This document shows, piece after piece, positions 61,450 through 64,000 of a stretch of DNA of 64,000 nt. The stretch is from a virus. Each line of letters starts with the position of its first letter. The first letter of the stretch is position 1. The notes under the pieces were generated by a model. That model searched no databases. It was given only the letters and a program-made list of their open reading frames with translations, and was not told the DNA's origin. The stretch spans positions 1-64,000 of IMG/VR virus record IMGVR_UViG_3300042450_000799; one strand, given 5' to 3'. Both the position numbers and the translations under genes were made by a program.

Positions 61450-64000
61450 TTGATTGAACAAAAGGCGTTGTTAATACTTGACACTTATTCTGGCGCAAAT
61501 AATTATATTATCAAATTAAAGTTTCAAAAAGAAACAAATAAAAAGTTTTACCCAACAAGAGCTCAATCAGAGTATATTGTTAATTTTTACGAAACACCAC
61601 CTAAAGTAGCAAAAAAATGGGTCGATTTAGACCCATATTTTGCTAAAAAAATTGCTGATGAAAAATTATACACTGAAATCCCTAAGGAAATTTGGGTTGA
61701 AAAACTTTTAGCTGAAAAAGAAAAATCGTATCATGTTTGGGGTAAAGTATTATCCGGTGAAACAATTCATGATTTTTGGTTACCAAAGGGAGCGTTAATT
61801 AAAACACACACAATTAAAAACATTGTTGTGGATTATTCGAAATACTCTAACCGACCTCCACTTGATCATCAAAAAGAGGCTATTGAGAAACTTACTGGAT
61901 CTAAAAGGTTTATTTTGGCTGATGATATGGGTTTGGGCAAGTGCGAACCTAAGAATAATAAGGTATTTACACCAAATGGTAGAAAAAAAATTGGGGATTT
62001 AAAAGTCGGAGATAACGTTATTGGTAGTGACGGCAAATCGTATAACGTTGTTGGTGTATTTCCACAAGGTTTAAAGGAAACATATAAAATTACATTCAAT
62101 GACGGATTTTCAATTTTATCAGGAGATGAACATTTATGGTCTGTTTCATCCCCCAATTACGGTAAAAATAGAAAAAACGAAAGACTAAAAAAATCTTTAG
62201 TTTTATCAACAAAACAAATGTATGAGGGAGGTAAAATTAAAGTTAAAGGTATTGACTATAATAAAGATAAAGAATACGAAATTGAAACTTATTATAAATC
62301 TCCAAACGGGAATAATAAATGGCAAATACCAATCGTAAATCCAATACAATTTGAACGAAATGATACCCTTCCGATTAACCCTTATTTTTTAGGTCTGATT
62401 TTAGGAGATGGTCATATAACTAAATCGTCTTGTGTTTTTACAGTTCACTGCGACGATTATGATGAATTATTTTACGGTTTTAATTTAAATGAAAATAAAA
62501 AAATTGACAATAAAAGAAAAGGAAATAAATTTATTGGTAGGGATATATTAAACGAACTCAAACTTAACGAGGCTCGATCCCATAATAAATTCATACCTGA
62601 TATATACAAATATTCATCAATTGAAAATAGATTGGCAATTCTACAAGGATTAATGGATACTGACGGACATTGTATGTTTAACGGAAATGAAACTTTTTTA
62701 GGGACTGAATATTGTACCATTTCAAAACAACTTTGTGATGACGTTGTTGAAGTGGTACAAACATTAGGGGGTGTTGCCAGAGTTAAAACTCGTATCCCCA
62801 CATACACATATAAAGGTATTAAAATGGAAGGTAAATTAGCGTATAGAGTTAATATTAAATTACCCTTAGGTATGAATCCATTTCGATTAAAACGTAAATC
62901 GGAAAGATATATCGAACCAAAAAAATACCCCACAGGTAGATATATTAAAAATATTGAAAAAGTTGGATTTGAAGAAAGTGTTTGCATATCGGTAGATTCC
63001 CCCGATAAATTGTACGTTACTGAACACGCAATTGTTACTCATAATACGACCTCAACAATTATTGCTGCGTTAGAAACTAAGGTAAAGAAAATTTTAATTA
63101 TCTGTCCAGCATCCTTAAAAATTAACTGGCAAAGAGAGATTGAGAATTACACCGATAGAAGTGTTTATATTTCGGAAGGTAAAAATTTTTCAACGGATCA
63201 CGACTTTGTTATTGTTAATTACGACATTCTTAAAAACTTTTACGATGTTAAAGATAAAGATAATTCTTTAATCACCAAAGGGAAATTTGATCTTATTATT
63301 TTAGATGAGGCTCACTATGTTGCCAACGGAACAAGTAATCGGTCAAAATTGGTAAATGGTTTTGCTAAAAATTGTGAAAGGGTTTGGTTATTAACGGGAA
63401 CACCTATGACTAATCGACCAATGAATTATTTCAACCTATTATCTCTTATTGAAAGTCCTGTTAGTAATAATTGGATGGCGTTTGCCATTAGGTACTGTCA
63501 AGGGTATCAATTTACTGCAGGAAAAAGAAAAATATGGAATGTCTCAGGAGCATCAAACTTAGAAGAATTGAGAGATAGGACATCAAAACAGGTGTTGAGA
63601 AGATTGAAAACAGATGTTTTAGATTTACCTGAAAAAATTATCACACCAGTTTATTTAAAATTAAAATCAAAACTTTATGAAGGATTGATGGGTGAATATT
63701 ATGATTGGTTTAATAAAAACCCTGATGAAAGTAATTCATTAACCGTTCAGTTCAGTAAATTAATGAAAGTTCGTCAAGTGATTGCTGAAGAAAAAATTAA
63801 AGATACCATTGAGTTGGCTGAGAATATTTTAGAACAAGGAAAGAAGGTAATTATTTTTACCAATTTTACTGACTCGTTAAATAAAATTGCCGATCACTTT
63901 GGTAAACAAGCTGTGAGGTTAGACGGTTCAACGGGAAAACCCCAACGACAATACGCTGTAGATCAATTCCAAGAGAACGATAAAGTTAAAGTATTTGTCG
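61450..64000 (+). CDS. SNF2-family DNA helicase (UvsW-like), intein-split, partial
   Basis: A long frame that runs off the window. The most likely start is TTG at 61450 (giving L-IEQKALLILDTYSG); an in-frame stop at 61423 excludes a much earlier start, and no ATG lies near. After splicing, the ATPase motifs are DDMGLGK-T (motif I, interrupted by the intein), LDEAH (63301-63315), LLTGTPMTNRP, and the C-terminal helicase lobe starting VIIFTNFTDSLNKI. The family remodels branched DNA; T4 UvsW is the functional counterpart. It lies divergent from the tail block. The C-terminal part is beyond the window. Confidence 0.8.
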   Translation, partial: MIEQKALLILDTYSGANNYIIKLKFQKETNKKFYPTRAQSEYIVNFYETPPKVAKKWVDLDPYFAKKIADEKLYTEIPKEIWVEKLLAEKEKSYHVWGKVLSGETIHDFWLPKGALIKTHTIKNIVVDYSKYSNRPPLDHQKEAIEKLTGSKRFILADDMGLGKCEPKNNKVFTPNGRKKIGDLKVGDNVIGSDGKSYNVVGVFPQGLKETYKITFNDGFSILSGDEHLWSVSSPNYGKNRKNERLKKSLVLSTKQMYEGGKIKVKGIDYNKDKEYEIETYYKSPNGNNKWQIPIVNPIQFERNDTLPINPYFLGLILGDGHITKSSCVFTVHCDDYDELFYGFNLNENKKIDNKRKGNKFIGRDILNELKLNEARSHNKFIPDIYKYSSIENRLAILQGLMDTDGHCMFNGNETFLGTEYCTISKQLCDDVVEVVQTLGGVARVKTRIPTYTYKGIKMEGKLAYRVNIKLPLGMNPFRLKRKSERYIEPKKYPTGRYIKNIEKVGFEESVCISVDSPDKLYVTEHAIVTHNTTSTIIAALETKVKKILIICPASLKINWQREIENYTDRSVYISEGKNFSTDHDFVIVNYDILKNFYDVKDKDNSLITKGKFDLIILDEAHYVANGTSNRSKLVNGFAKNCERVWLLTGTPMTNRPMNYFNLLSLIESPVSNNWMAFAIRYCQGYQFTAGKRKIWNVSGASNLEELRDRTSKQVLRRLKTDVLDLPEKIITPVYLKLKSKLYEGLMGEYYDWFNKNPDESNSLTVQFSKLMKVRQVIAEEKIKDTIELAENILEQGKKVIIFTNFTDSLNKIADHFGKQAVRLDGSTGKPQRQYAVDQFQENDKVKVFV
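61942..63045 (+). mobile_element. intein with LAGLIDADG homing endonuclease
   Basis: 368 residues inserted after the Lys of the Walker A motif. The first residue is Cys (61942-61944) and the last two are His-Asn (63040-63045), followed by Thr as the +1 extein residue. Splicing blocks are visible: SGDEHLWSV (block B-like), and near the end VCISVDSPDKLYVTEHAIVT with HN. Two LAGLIDADG helices are present: FLGLILGDGH (about 62387-62416) and LQGLMDTDGH (about 62641-62670). It should be able to splice and to home into intein-free alleles. Confidence 0.92.

Noticed and set aside
62472-62987. A 171-codon minus-strand open frame opposite the helicase
   Set aside because: It lies entirely antisense to the intein, whose splicing and LAGLIDADG motifs identify the true coding strand.
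1-64000. tRNA genes or ribosomal RNA
   Set aside because: No cloverleaf-like GC-rich segments with TTCGANNC-type arms were noticed in the gaps; a tRNAscan run would settle this.

Overview
The window looks like part of the genome of a large, AT-rich T4-like myovirus. Recognisable T4-type contractile-tail parts include the sheath (gp18), tube (gp19), tape measure, baseplate wedge proteins (gp6, gp25, a gp7-like protein, gp53) and hub-assembly proteins. They sit beside a T4-style replication and recombination set: UvsX/RecA, gp32-like SSB, DnaB-type helicase, DnaG-type primase, FEN/RNase H nuclease, RuvC-like resolvase and an SNF2/UvsW-like helicase. A Bacteroidetes (Flavobacteriia-like) host is inferred from three things: SprB-type adhesin repeats in virion proteins, a DUF5522 protein, and promoters that fit the TTTG/TTG...TAnnTTTG pattern of that phylum. 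No head genes, tRNA genes, integrase or CRISPR array were seen, and both ends of the window are cut.

Layout. 1-2441 (minus): zinc-ribbon protein, acidic protein, PD-(D/E)XK nuclease and primase. 2525-4969 (plus): an inverted three-gene cassette of Cys- and Thr/Pro-rich proteins. 4986-13939 (minus): RuvC resolvase, tail-fibre/adhesin-like proteins and a GT-A glycosyltransferase. 13939-30067 (minus): baseplate operon with tightly coupled genes (several TAATG stop/start overlaps), interrupted by a free-standing HNH homing endonuclease. 30152-38155 (minus): nucleotide metabolism and replication (DUF5522, class II ribonucleotide reductase, DnaB, FEN nuclease, a second HNH gene, an RHH protein, UvsX, SSB). 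38254-61354 (minus): tail hub, gp53, tape measure, gp26-type protein, a hidden small hub-assembly gene, a lipoprotein, tube, HAD phosphatase-like protein, sheath and neck/tail-completion candidates. One tiny plus-strand ribbon-helix-helix gene lies in this block. 61450 to the end (plus): SNF2-family helicase carrying an intein, truncated by the window edge.

How the parts work together. Replication genes and virion genes appear to use different promoters. Two promoters of the form TTTGACA-N17-TATA(T/C)TTT precede SSB and the 276-530 gene. A different motif, TATTTAT on the coding strand with no obvious -35 box, lies 4-38 nt upstream of 16 genes on both strands, mostly virion genes, and is the best candidate for a phage-specific late promoter. 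Hairpin terminators separate several units.

The most unusual theme is a shared mucin-like design of the virion. Runs of (TP)n and poly-Thr link Cys-rich, SprB, PKD and beta-propeller modules in at least seven proteins, including the tail sheath. A glycosyltransferase resembling hydroxyproline O-arabinosyltransferases lies among the fibre genes, which suggests virion O-glycosylation. Other highlights are an exact 14-bp CTAG-phased tandem array, a membrane-segment-bearing protein in the baseplate operon, and an OmpA-like domain in a tail protein. No stretch longer than about 200 bases lacks a gene; the longest (54986-55181) holds the tandem array.
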